A stretch of DNA of 64,000 bases. It comes from Pyxicephalus adspersus. Taxonomy: Eukaryota > Chordata > Amphibia > Anura > Pyxicephalidae. Made by a program: the position numbers and the translations under genes. Below are positions 34,690 through 45,047 of the stretch, piece after piece. The notes below the pieces were generated by a model. It saw nothing but the letters and a program-made list of their open reading frames with translations, did not search any database and had not been told where the DNA came from. Where the stretch lies: NCBI RefSeq assembly GCF_032062135.1, contig NC_092859.1, forward strand, positions 156,866,526-156,930,525. Direction: 5' to 3'. How positions within the stretch are numbered: the first letter of the stretch is position 1; each line of letters opens with the position of its first letter.

Positions 34690-35045
34690 GCAGCCGATTG
34701 TATTCATTTCATCCGGCGGTGCAGCTCATAAAAGTGTTGAGGAAGGTCAGAGACCCGAGCTGGCGGCATGTTTGATAATCTGAGTCTGCGGCTTGCCCAT
34801 CACGCTCTCTGCTCCACTCTATGCTGCCAGCTCAGGAGACACTAAAGCTAGAAAAACAAATCACATTTACATTGTTACTGGTGACAATCGCTCCTTCCTC
34901 CCTGTCTGCCCAGCCAGACTGTCAAGGTGATTAAAATAAGGACAAAGCAGAATGTTCCGCCTGCCCTGCTCGGAGTTCAGCAGCTTTTCAGGAAATATTG
35001 GACATACGCACCTTGTTATAAGTGGATGTGATGCAGCTGTATGCA
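34690..35045. promoter_or_regulatory. Candidate conserved non-coding element
   Basis: A unique stretch wedged between the SINE and LINE. It has several CpGs ('tcatccggcggtgcagctca', 'gacccgagctggcggcatgt') and motif-like words such as 'gtttgataatctgag', 'gtcaaggtgattaaaat' and 'ggacaaagcagaatgt'. Its composition differs from both neighbours and from A+T-rich background. Inference only. Confidence 0.3.
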
Positions 35046-35229
35046 AATACTAGGGTGTAGATGAAAGTCATGAAAGACCTTAGACTTGTTAAAGCCTGTA
35101 ATGAAGAAGTTTATAATTGTCTTTAAATCTTCCCTTTATTAATTCTACCATCCAGTCTTCATTTCAATAAATCTGCACTCCAGCCTCCCCTTAGATCTTG
35201 CAAAGTTGGATTTCCATGTACGTTTTTTT

Positions 35230-35670
35230 CCCACCTACCTTTTGGACCTGATAGAAAAATTACCCCCCTAGCCGCTCTCTTCGCTCCTCCAATGACCTAG
35301 TAATGACTTCCTCACTCATAACCTCATTACACGCACGGCTCCAAGACTTTTCTAGAACTGCCCCGACTCTCTGGAATCGTCATCCTCGTCCTATTCGGCT
35401 TGCTTCTACTTTACGCACATTTAAAATCCATCTTTTCCAACTTGCCTACCTGTCTTTTTCTGTCTCTAAAAACACTCACTACCCCCATCCAATTGTGTGC
35501 TACTTCCCCACCTCTTAGATTCTAAGCTCTTTGGGGCAGGGTCCTCACCTCCTCCTGTGTCACTGTCTGTATCAGTCTATCATTTGCAACCCCTATTTAA
35601 TGTACAGTGCTATGTAATATGTTGGCGTTATATAAATACTGTTTAATGATAATAATATTAATAATGTGCA
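35230..35670 (+). mobile_element. 3' end of an L2/Rex-like LINE, 5'-truncated
   Basis: This is the plus-strand counterpart of 421-905. A reverse-transcriptase C-terminal frame (35255-35518) is followed by 'cttagattctaagctctttg', then 'cagtgctatgtaatatgttg' and 'ttatataaatactgttta', and ends in an (ATA)n tail at about 35648-35670. The 3' UTR is only about 130 bases. The SINE about 1 kb upstream on the opposite strand carries the same 3' end. Confidence 0.85.
35255..35518 (+). pseudogene. LINE reverse transcriptase C-terminal fragment
   Basis: The open frame starts after a TAG (35252-35254) and runs 88 codons including its stop. The protein carries an SLRSSNDLVMTSSLITSLHA stretch, then RLQDFSRTAPTLWNRHP and a final TLRTFKIHLFQLAY segment. 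This matches the 'F-RTAP-LWN-LP--R-A-TL--FK--L' pattern that closes many LINE polymerases (family knowledge). The usual LP after WN has become HP. The catalytic core is missing. The homologous coding part of 421-905 is decayed. Confidence 0.75.
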
Positions 35671-36600
35671 TTGGAAGCTGGAGCAAGCCAGATAGATCTC
35701 AATTTCTGATATCCAGCATCATATACCCTTTCCGTCCCCAGCCTGGCTATTCCTAGCCCAGCCCTTTCATTTATTGGACTTAGAAATTCGGCATCACATA
35801 TGAGTCTTACGTAGAGTAATCTGCATTCAGAAACAACCTACATGGAACACCCAGTTCTTCAGACTCACAACCACTTATGAAGGCATTTTGATCTTTCCAT
35901 AACTCATCCCAAACCTCAATAATGTGGCCCTTTGCAAGAATACTGAGGTAGGGTGCTGTGATGTCTATAGGAAGCAATGTATAACACTTTTATGGATCCT
36001 CCTACTAGCCAGGGCCACTTTGCATAGAAAAACACACAGAGCAAGTAATAATGTCACGTAGCATAAAGTATGTAATGAAAAGATTATTTTTAATACTTAA
36101 AATGTTAAAGACACATTAATCGGGGGAAGGAGCCCAAGGGAAGACCTAAGATTAGCAGAAGAAATATCTGCATAATATAAGCAGATCAGCCTTTCTACTC
36201 TGCTTTCCTTAGATTTGGGGATTGGAATTGGGTCCCAAATAGGCAATATTGAATTGAATATAAAAAGAATGCCAAACTGGGAAATCAATATCATAAACCG
36301 ATCCACTGAATACACCTTTTTTATTTTCCTGTTTTTACACTCTTTTCCCTTTTTGGTGTACTATATTAGACTGTATATTTTTCATAGATATTGTTTATGT
36401 TTTCAATATTTTTATTTAATTATAGTCATGCACATTTTGGTATTTGATTTATTTATTGCTTCAGTAGGAAATTACCTGCTAAGTACATTTTGGTGCACAT
36501 GCAGCCTGTTAGATCATGGACATTTTCTTCTTAGTCTTCCAACAACATGTTGACAGAAAACATAATTTCACTGTCATCACTGATAAAGGATTACTCTACT
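35671..36600. other. Unassigned non-coding sequence
   Basis: No supported feature. Opposing frames at 36097-36315 and 36215-36553 share an A+T-rich region and have no domains. Confidence 0.4.
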
Positions 36601-36951
36601 TAGCTATGAAATATGAGGAAGAGGTCACTCGGTGCCGAGAGGGAATATATGAACAATTGATCATCCAACATATTGTCAAATTTGTGTTAAAGTGATGTGA
36701 TATTGCTAATGTAGCCGGTAATTTAGCTGGATTTGGAAGCCAGCAACAGGTCAACCGATTACCCCAAACAAAACATCCTGCAGATGTATTGGAATCTTGT
36801 ATTTCAGTGATAATACTAAATATAAGAGAAATTTGTTTACCACTATAATTTATGGAGATAATCTGCGGAGGTAATGACTTGTATGACCCACCCTGTTGAC
36901 TTTCTTGTGCAATATTCTTCCCTTGACTATGGACAGAACCCACCTCCTTGG
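36601..36951. repeat. Tandem duplication, unit 1
   Basis: Unit 1 opens with 'tagctatgaaatatgagg', includes 'caattgatcatccaacatat' and 'gaagccagcaacaggtca', and closes with 'cccttgactatggacagaac'. Each has a diverged partner 365 bases downstream or slightly less. There are no transposon-type termini at the edges, so this looks like a local tandem duplication. Confidence 0.85.
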
Positions 36952-36965
36952 ACCAGACTTGTATT

Positions 36966-37271
36966 TAGTTATGGAATATGAGGAAGAGGCCACACATTGC
37001 TATAAGGGATTATATGAGCAATTGATCATCCCACATATTGTCTCAGTTGTGTGGAAGTGATGTGTCAGTGCTAATGTAGCTGGTCAGATTTGAAAGCCAG
37101 CAACAGGCCCTCCTATTACCTATGTATTGGAATCTTGTGCTTCATTGGTCTCCATGGTGGGTCTACATAGTCTACATGATTCACTTACTGCTATGTTGAT
37201 CACTTGACTCAGCATGTTGACTCTCTTGTGCATTGTTATCCCTTGACTATGAACACAACCCACCTCCATGG
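36966..37271. repeat. Tandem duplication, unit 2
   Basis: Unit 2 opens with 'tagttatggaatatgagg' and includes 'caattgatcatcccacatat' and 'gaaagccagcaacaggcc'. It closes with 'cccttgactatgaacacaac' and the same 'ccacctcc' end. It is about 45 bases shorter because of deletions in the middle. Divergence by eye is considerable, so the event is old. Confidence 0.85.
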
Positions 37272-37441
37272 GTACATTTTTAATTAATAATTTTCATTAT
37301 CCATCAGTTTTTTTTCCACCAAGTTATCCTAAGAAACCCCACCTAATGTATATGAAGAGCATCTTAATCTCTATAATATATGGAGGTCTGCACAGTGAGT
37401 AAAGCTTACTCTCTTTTGATAATTATACTTCACATGCTGCC

Positions 37442-38025
37442 TGTCTCCACAGCACGTAGTCGAAGTACCACCAGGTCTTCACCAGGGCACCCCGCAAGGT
37501 GTGATGGACTCTTTGCTGCTGGGGGTCCCTACCTGAGGAGGAAACCTGGAGCGGCCATGGTGTGGAGAAAGGTGGCAGACCAATGTAGTTAGATTCCAGA
37601 CACAGGTCGGGGCAGGCGGCAAACAGGCGATGTCAGGGTCCATGCACGGGCCAGGGCAAGTGCCAAGCAGACAATGTCAGGGTCCAGGCTTGGGTCAGGG
37701 CAGGCAGAAACAGGTGAAGTCAGAGTCAGGCACAGGTCAGATCAGGAACACAACACAGAGTAGCAAGGTAGCCAGTGCAAAGTCACAGCACCAGCCACCA
37801 TTACGCCTGAGGCTAAATAGCCTCTGCACCTTTAAGGAGCTCCTTCTCCCTTGGGTGTGTCAGTGTGAGCAAGACCACCGACAGACATGTGAGACCGGGA
37901 AGTGCTGTATACTAACTCAGGCAGAGACAGACAACAAGTGCTGCAGCTCGATGAGGCAGACATGCACAGGACACCGCAGGACGGTTCAGTAGGGAGCGTT
38001 GTGGGAACCAACAGGTATTGTGACA
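37442..38025 (-). mobile_element. Solo LTR of a retrotransposon with 5-bp target duplication
   Basis: The unit is 584 bp with TGTC...GACA termini. It is flanked by exact 5-bp direct repeats ctgcc (37437-37441 and 38026-38030). TG...CA ends with a 5-bp duplication are the signature of Ty3/Gypsy-like or retroviral integration. The minus orientation is preferred: it then begins 'tgtcacaatacctg' and has a 'gctatttagcc' TATA-like site. A short tandem repeat of about 45 bp ('cagggcaggcagaaacaggt' and variants, 37589-37770) lies toward its end. No polymerase, gag or second LTR is present, so recombination between two LTRs probably removed the interior. Frames at 37630-37992 and 37832-38188 are incidental. 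Confidence 0.85.
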
Positions 38026-38030
38026 CTGCC

Positions 38031-39599
38031 ATGACTTTATTAACATTAGAGAAAACATGACTATTCAAACTAAATTCAATAAACATTGACATCCAGGTGA
38101 ATAAAAGGCTTCCTTGTGAATGTCCCAAGGACAATTGCTTGGTAATAAGGTCCCAGGTTTTACACAGGATAGAATGAAGGATGGACACCAGTCATCAAAG
38201 ATAGCTTAATTCTAGTTGCTGCCTGCATAGAGGAAGGAATGAAGGATTGAGATGAGGATAGCTGAATTATGCTGTCAAAAGCCAAGTTTACAATCCTTGT
38301 ACATATTTCTAGCTATTGTGTCTCTATTCCCACAGACTGTGATGGACAGAACTGCTTGGAGGTCAAAGGTTTACTGGTATAATGTTCAGTCTTTCTCCAA
38401 GGTAAAACAGCTAAAACTTGTTAATTTGAAGACTTCTCACATCTCTAGTCACTCATTGTAAGGACGTCTCTAGTCCCTCATCTTGTAAGGAGCAAATGCA
38501 GTTGCTTTATTAGACAAAACTTTTTACTCTGCAGCAGCCAACATTCATAGAAACATCCTAGCAGTGAATAATCCAGAAATTTCCATCCCCCTAGGCCAGC
38601 CTTTCTCAAATCTTCTCAAATTTCAGGTGTTGGGAACCCCTACTATTATCATCCAATGGAACAAAATGCTATCTGTATTGATTTTCAGTGGCAAGAAGGC
38701 CTCCCTATACACTAATGGTTAGTGTTCCACCTTTACGGATAGAAAAAAGGTCCTTGGTTTCATGTAGGTGGCTTTCCTAAGTCGTATGAGCCTTGTAACT
38801 TTGTAGGCCATTTTTTAGAAGGTCAATCAGACACAGCTCCTGGCTACGTTTGAAGGAACCCTAGATAAAACCCTTTATGAGCATCACTGCCCTACGCTTT
38901 AAAGCCAAGGGAAAGCCCAGAAGATTCTAGTAGAGTGTCAACCTTAACACCTCCCCAGTTCAGATCACTAACACCATAATCAAGGTGATTGGCTAGGTTG
39001 CCACACATTTTTAACACAAAACTCTATTAACAGGCAACTGGAGCATGCTCAACATATCTGACGTGACCTCCAGCCAACCACCTCTCCATTGCCTGTCAAT
39101 ATGGAGCTCAACTCATGGGAAAAAAATTACTTGGCTGGTAAACTTTATTTTTTTCTGCAGCATATTATATTACCATATTTTTCTATTGTTCCACAATAAC
39201 AAAAAAAGCAAAACAGCCACAGGAATAAAACAAATCCAGATTTTAATTAGATGTGTTTCATTTTCTTTGAAAAATGAGGCGTGACGAATCCAATGACAAG
39301 CTAAAACACCCTTCCTCATTTTCCAACAATTGCACAATGACGGGTGACACTAAGGACAACTAATATAAAGGACAGCGTCTCTGCAGTAATTTATTCTGTA
39401 AACACCAAAAATCACAGTATTTTGGGAATTTTTCAATTCAAAGCACTTTCAAAACTTTTTCCTCTGCAGATTACATTGGCGCAATGCTCTGAGCACCACG
39501 TTCCGGAGCCGTACAATGAAGGTTACATTTTGGGTCTGCTTGTATGTGATTACCTGTTGCCACACAGAGTTCCAACATGCAACTCCTTATGTGCTTCTC
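38031..39599. other. Unassigned non-coding sequence; possible old hAT relic
   Basis: 38604-38895 begins 'cagcctttctcaaatctt' and contains 'gttgggaacccctactat' and 'gaaggaaccctagat', reminiscent of a very old hAT MITE related to family B. The termini cannot be fixed. The remainder is unassigned. Confidence 0.3.
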
Positions 39600-39860
39600 T
39601 TTTGTACAATCCAAAGCAATTCCCTGCTCTGTAATCACACAATCTTTCTAAGTCTTCGCATTCCTTGCCAATTTCTCTTTCCGAGAACTTCTCATTTTTC
39701 AATAAAAATTGGCTTATTGACTGTGGCTTCGGCAAACACTCTTCGACTGGATCTTTAATATTTTCTGTCATTTCACCGGCAAGGCCAAATGGCATGTACT
39801 GTATTTACAATTAGGGTAATGAGGTGATTGGCTCTTTTTATTAGAGAAGTGATGGAGAAT
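39600..39860. promoter_or_regulatory. Weak candidate conserved non-coding element
   Basis: Unique sequence with 'aaaattggcttattgactgt', 'caattagggtaatgaggtga' and a few CpGs. No repeat family is recognised. Support is textural only and weaker than at 33.5 or 54.5 kb. Confidence 0.2.
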
Positions 39861-41418
39861 TTGCAACAGCTCTGTACTGGATGGACTAATAATTGGATGT
39901 GAGAAGGATTTTTCTTAGAGTGATTATTTTTTGTAATTCTTAAGCCTTTCCATCTGCATATATTGCTAAGCACTGCAAACCAGGTCTCTGCAGTGCACGT
40001 CTACCCACAGTTTCTCTTATTAGTGTTTTGCTCTCCTTGGTTCCTTCATTTTCCCTCATCAACATGACATATATGTTTTCATCTATTACCTTTTGGCTTG
40101 CATTACATACATAATTAAGACCTATTGGCATGATCATGGTTTCTCTACGCTAGCAGGTTTCTGTGAACATTGCAACATCTACCCCAATACCCTTCTCAGG
40201 AACCCTCAGCCCTGATGCATTTAGTGGTCTGGCTCTTTGGATGAGAGATGAAAACTTCGATATGCCTTGATGAATAGTTTTTAGTCTGGAGGAGTTGGTT
40301 TACCTAATTCACTTTCCCATATATAATGCATCTTGAAATAACTTAAAGCCAATGAAATGGGTCACTCTCTATTTATTTGCAATTCTAATACTATATTTAT
40401 AGTATACTAAATGATAAATATAGTATCAAAGTATACAGTACTATTTGGAGTTAAATGTTAAAACTGATTTAGTATAAGTAATACTAAGAATATTTTGATT
40501 GGATATCAAGGTGTATTGTAATCTAGGTCAATTTTTGAAATTGTGGATGATTCTCAAAGTGTATGTAGCTGATAACAAGGATCAATTTAAACCAATTGTT
40601 GTTTCTAATATCAATCAAGAATAACATTGCCAGATAATCACATGGTTAGAATTAAAGAGTTTGGACCTATTAGGTTATAGCTACTTTTATAATATAATGT
40701 TGCTAAATATTGTAAAAAGCAAAGAAATATTTATATAGCTATGTTTTGGATCATTTTATGTCTGATATAACTTCTCTCTATCCATGTAATGTTCCTTTTT
40801 TATTCCAGAATTGTATATAGACGCCGACACTCTCAGCAATCTCTTCCAAAATAGACTTTATTGAAAGCCTTTATGGTGTGGCTGGTTCTGCTTTTTGTGC
40901 AGCCATATGGCTTTCAATAATGGTTTTTTTTTGCCGGAGATTGCTGAATGCTGGCTTTTACATTGTTTATGTTATGTTGCTGTTCCTGAGAAGAGGGTTT
41001 GCTGTGCACTGACTTACAAGAGACAATGTGGATGGAAGCTTGGAGCCGTGTTCACTTTACAATTTCAAGTGTTCTTGAAAAATGTTTTTTAAATTGAGCA
41101 TAATTTTTACTTCTATTGATAAGAAGAAAAACTACTTACATGACAGCCTACAGATGTAATCTTGACTTTACTTGCACCCTGTAGAAATGAATGATAAGCT
41201 CTGCGTTACACAACGATGTATTATTGATCAGACTGATAACAATTGGAATTGGTTATTAGCATTGGTGTAAATACAAGGTTAAAGTTTAGTAAGTAGAGTA
41301 CAAAAGTGCATGTGAATGGTAGATCACACATGCACCCAATTTGCCAACTTGACCTTACATGGCAACATGTACAACGTGGTGTAAGGGAAACTGAGGAAGC
41401 CCTTAGACTGGTCTGTCT
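39861..41418. other. Unassigned non-coding sequence
   Basis: A+T-rich. 40380-40500 has many 'agtata' and 'tatact' words but no clean palindrome. No gene. Confidence 0.4.
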
Positions 41419-41420
41419 TA

Positions 41421-41781
41421 GGGATGAGCGAGCAATATTTGTAATTTCGGTCTCACAGCTAATCGGACCTTTCTCGCTTACAGAACATGTAAGCAAGAAG
41501 GACATTGTGATTCGCCACAAGGTCATGTTCTTGCCAAATTGCCACAGTTGAAGGCACCCGCGTGAGTTCAGTTCCCACAGTCACTGGGCTGTACTTATCA
41601 TTGAGAATCTCCATTGAGAGTTCATTTGAGTTTGCCTGCAGTCACAGCTGATTGGAGGCACCCCACCATGGGAACCCGCACCCTGGACTTCATTGGAATT
41701 CGCGAAATTGGAAATTTCGCAGACCCATCAGAAGTTTGGGGAAATTTTCACAAGACTGTCAGAGGCATTCTCAATCATCCC
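41421..41781. mobile_element. TA-flanked MITE, family D
   Basis: It begins GGGATGAGCGAG and ends CATCCC, with TA on both sides (41419-41420, 41782-41783). The right half has the family core 'gaaatttcgcagacccatca' and 'gaagtttggggaaattttc'. TA duplication and subterminal palindromy suggest Tc1/mariner-type mobilisation in trans. It is 361 bp and non-coding. A family B hAT MITE follows within 20 bases. Confidence 0.75.
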
Positions 41782-41799
41782 TACTCTGCCTATGTAGCT

Positions 41800-42061
41800 C
41801 AGTGTTTCTCAACCAGGGCTCAATGGAATCCTGAGGGTTCCTCCAGAGGTAGCTGGCCAACCAATGAGCAATTTGTGACTCTCAGGTCTGTTTAAGTGAG
41901 ACTGGTGATCTTTTTGGCTATCTATAAGGGTGACATCCTTCCCAATGACAATATCTGTAATATACTGTCAGCTGTTGATATAGTAATTATAGAAGGGGTT
42001 CCCTGAAGACCTGAAAGGCATTTTAACAGTTCCCCCATTTTAAAAAGGTTGAAAAACACTG
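41800..42061 (+). mobile_element. hAT MITE, family B
   Basis: It starts CAGTGTTTCTCAACC and ends in 'ggttgaaaaacactg'. The 8-bp flanks atgtagct and ctctagct agree at 6 of 8, a decayed duplication. The interior 'gagcaatttgtgactctcag' and 'ttccctgaagacctgaaagg' are family hallmarks. Confidence 0.85.
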
Positions 42062-42069
42062 CTCTAGCT

Positions 42070-42871
42070 ATCAGTAAATCTTACTGTTGCATGCCATCTG
42101 CCCACCTACCTATCCTTAAAATTATATTTCTTAGTGATGTCCTTGATATGGAGCTGTTTTTGTTAATGTCTATATTTTGTACGTTATGTGAATGCGTTTC
42201 TATTCTAGTAGACGCCATCATTTGTCGTTTGTTTTATATGTGTCCTCTAGTGATGTTTTTTTTCCAATATTCCAGTCATTAAAGTAATGCAAGGCAAGGA
42301 AGGACAGCAGGTACTATGACTGTCATTTTATGTCTATTTGTTCTTATTAATGTACCCCGCCCATTCTAGCCAAGTGCTCTTTGCTACTTTCCCTCTCTTT
42401 GCAATCACAGTACTTAATTTAATGAAAATACTGCTATTTTCCATGGCTTCTCTTTGGTACATTGGAATCAGAGTACTTAGAGAAGCAAAACTAAAAACAA
42501 GGCACGAGGCAGAGATGGTAAATCATTGCTTAAAGCCTAAATTACCCATTTCAGATCCTGTGCTTTTATTCTCTTTTACGAGAAGAGAAATTCCTACAAT
42601 TTTGCTATGAACTTTTTTATTCGACAACATCTGACAGCTGGGCAGCAAACATGCAGGAAAAGGCAGTTATTGAGAAAGGACATTGCCTGTTCCTAACCTT
42701 TAATAACCACCTGTCTGAATCACAAAAGCTAAAAAAAAAGCAAATGAGAGTGGAACTCATTAAAATAAAAAATACCATTTACCTTTACATCCGCAGAACT
42801 CCTAATCTCTCCACATTAGGACACAATTCTGTACAGCACCATCCTGGATTCTTCATTTTGCTGCTTACATC
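42070..42871. other. Unassigned non-coding sequence, partly CNE-like
   Basis: 42480-42800 contains 'ggtaaatcattgcttaaagc' and 'aacctttaataaccacctgt' and is not repetitive, but I cannot rank it as an element. Frames at 42338-42610 and 42651-42896 lack domains. Confidence 0.3.
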
Positions 42872-42873
42872 TA

Positions 42874-43607
42874 GAGATGAGCTACAATGCCACTAGCATT
42901 CTCGCGAATATTTTCTCAAACTTCCGATGGCTCCGCGAAATTTCGGCGAACCGATTTTGCGGACCCATCGGAAGTTCCAGGAAATCATTACAGGAGGATT
43001 CCCAGGGCTGCATTCATTCATGCAGCTTTGGGAATCCTCATGTGTATGATCCCCAGGCATTAGAGGTTAATTAACCTCTAGTGCCCGGGGATCGCACACA
43101 GGAGGGTTCCCAGGGCTCCATGAATGATCGCAGCCCTGGGAATCCACCTGTCAGTGTGTGATCCCCGGCACTAGAGGTAAATGGGGTTAAGGCTCCCCAT
43201 CAAAACCTCTAGTGCTCTTTAATTGGCACTAGAGGTAATTGGGGTCAAGTCTCCCCATTCAAAACCTCTAGTGCTCTGTAATTGGCTGAGGAAAGAAAAA
43301 TCGCTTGAGCGTCATCAGGATTTTCCTTTCCTTAGCCAATCAGAGAGCACTAGAGGTTTTGAATGGGGAGACTTGTCCCCATTTAACCCCTAGTGCTGGG
43401 GATCGCACACTGAGTTGATCAATGAATGCCGTGGCTGCATTCATTGATCAGCACAGCCCGCGGGCCTTTTTTTTTTTTAGAATTTTTTTTTTTTAAGGAA
43501 AATTCAATCTTAATCAGCGAATTTACACCAGCCGCTTTCAATTTCGATAATCGAGAACAGCCTAATTCGCTGTGAGATCACATTTAAAAGTCTCGCTCGC
43601 TCATCCC
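42874..43607. mobile_element. Large palindromic MITE, family D
   Basis: The ends are GAGATGAGCTAC on the left and the complement of GGGATGAGCGAG on the right, with TA at 42872-42873 and 43608-43609. The left half has the family core 'cttccgatggctccgcgaaa' and 'ttgcggacccatcggaag'. At 734 bp it is twice the size of the copy at 41421. Extra sequence has several 'cctctagtgc' and 'gcactagagg' units and a perfect-looking long hairpin at 43246-43375. A T-run occurs near 43470. No coding. Confidence 0.75.
43246..43375. repeat. Inverted repeat, 57-bp arms, 16-base loop
   Basis: The arm at 43246-43302 ('caagtctccccattcaaaac' onward to 'gaaagaaaaatc') is near-complementary to 43319-43375. The loop is 43303-43318. 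It sits in the middle of the family D MITE and would extrude as a stem-loop or, if transcribed, give a long RNA hairpin. Confidence 0.9.
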
Positions 43608-43611
43608 TACC

Positions 43612-43658
43612 TACGTCATCCAATCTCGTACTGCACAGGTGCTAGATTGGGTGACGTA
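43612..43658. repeat. Short inverted repeat next to a MITE
   Basis: 'tacgtcatccaatct' (43612-43626) and 'agattgggtgacgta' (43644-43658) pair at 14 of 15 positions across a 17-base loop. Both arms contain CRE-like TGACGTA and CCAAT words. It lies immediately outside the family D element and may be a separate tiny palindromic repeat. Confidence 0.8.
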
Positions 43659-43996
43659 TCATCCCGAAAATGTAAAAAAAAGTTTCCCAATATCATCGTG
43701 CATTTGTAAGGTCATCACTTTTATTGGGAGGAAAGCCTTCTACTTATGCTCGAGGTCAGACATGCACAGAAGAAGCTTACCTACATTGTGTACCACAGTG
43801 GTGATAAAGACAAAAAGGGAGCGCACAGCACAGATGAGTTTGGGTAAATAGTAGTTTCAGTTTATTTTTTTGCAGAAGAGACAAAGCCAGTCAGTCCCTT
43901 CTACTAATAAATATCAGTCTACTTTCCTGTTTTTTTCATTTTTAACTGTAGTTCTATTTGTTACCGTAGTTCCAACATTGATACATTCATACACTT
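43659..43996. other. Unassigned non-coding sequence
   Basis: No feature is supported between the two MITEs. Confidence 0.4.
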
Positions 43997-44210
43997 GGCC
44001 TGATTTAATAAAACTCTACAATGTTCAAAAGGATACCCTTTCATCAATGAACCTGGGTGACCCAGCAAACCTGGAACAGATCTGGTCCAGGATTCAAAAT
44101 GTTTGCTAGCAAATAGCGAATGGCTTTGAAGAAATCAATCCCAGGTTTGCTGGATCACCCAGCTTCTTTGATGAAAGTGTATCCTCTCCAGCTGTAATAA
44201 ATCAGACCCA
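43997..44210. mobile_element. Palindromic MITE, family P, copy 2 (fullest copy)
   Basis: The left end 'ggcctgatttaataaaactc' and right end 'taataaatcagaccc' are inverted. Inside, 'gaacctgggtgacccagcaa' pairs with 'ttgctggatcacccagcttc'. The centre reads 'tttgctagcaaatag', a further dyad. Nearly the whole 214-bp unit is one hairpin. The first 20 codons or so of a plus frame at 43870-44109 end inside it and are not meaningful. Confidence 0.8.
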
Positions 44211-44816
44211 TTGTTTTTGGGGGGCACAGTGGTCAATGTAACCAACAGCTGAACTGACTTGAGCCCACCGTTACTGAACTAACTTTGAGCCCTGTGGGTG
44301 ACCCTGCTGACTGTGTAGGGTCTGAAGCCCTCGTGCAGTGACATACTTTGCTCCTCTCTATGCCTGCCTTTGGGGGCACATAATCTAGATTTTCTGTTAA
44401 GTTGTGTCATTTATTTTTATAGACAAGTTATAAAATGTTTTTTTTTTCCTTTTCTAGTGTTAATTTTACTGAAAATAGTAAAAAGTTTAGCTTTTATCTT
44501 ATAATTTGTCATATTTTAAATTGCATTTAAAAGCCATATTTTGCATAAAGCATGGCAAAGCTGTTTTTTAATGCACTGTGGTCCCATTTGTGATTGTGGG
44601 GGCTGCCAATCCAAGCAAAACAACTTCTCATCTGATAAAGATTGATATATCTAGTGGGTTAGATGCACAACATATCATATTTGGTAATTTTAAAGGAAAA
44701 TAACCCAAATAACTTCTTATTCTTCTTCTAATTTGTCTTATACATATTTCTTGGTACATGAAATCACCCATTTGTTCTTTCGGTAGGATACTGATGCATG
44801 CTCTATTGCTCTAACC
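44211..44816. other. Unassigned non-coding sequence
   Basis: No supported feature. Confidence 0.4.
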
Positions 44817-45039
44817 CAGTGTTTCGCAACCAGGGCTCCTCCAGATCTAGGGGCCCATTGAGCAATGAGCAGTTTGTGCCGCTCAGGTCAGTGACACCCA
44901 TGATCTTTTTTACCATCTGTTAGGGTGACATTCTTCCCAATGTCAATGTACTATGATATAGTAATTATAGAAGGTGTTCCCTGAAGACCTGAACATTAGT
45001 TAAAGGGTTCCCCCATGTTTAAAAGGTTGAGAAACACCC
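44817..45039 (+). mobile_element. hAT MITE, family B
   Basis: It starts CAGTGTTTCGCAACC and ends 'ggttgagaaacaccc', where the last two bases of the expected CACTG have mutated. The 8-bp flanks ctctaacc and ctctaaag agree at 6 of 8. An internal deletion makes it shorter than the 273-bp reference copy. Confidence 0.8.
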
Positions 45040-45047
45040 CTCTAAAG

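Noticed and set aside
37630..37992. 120-codon plus frame
   Set aside because: It lies inside the solo LTR, on the strand opposite to its likely transcription, and is rich in Gln/Gly because of the internal 45-bp repeat.
38604..38895. Ninth family B hAT copy
   Set aside because: Only scattered words match and neither terminus is convincing, so it is mentioned only as a possible relic.
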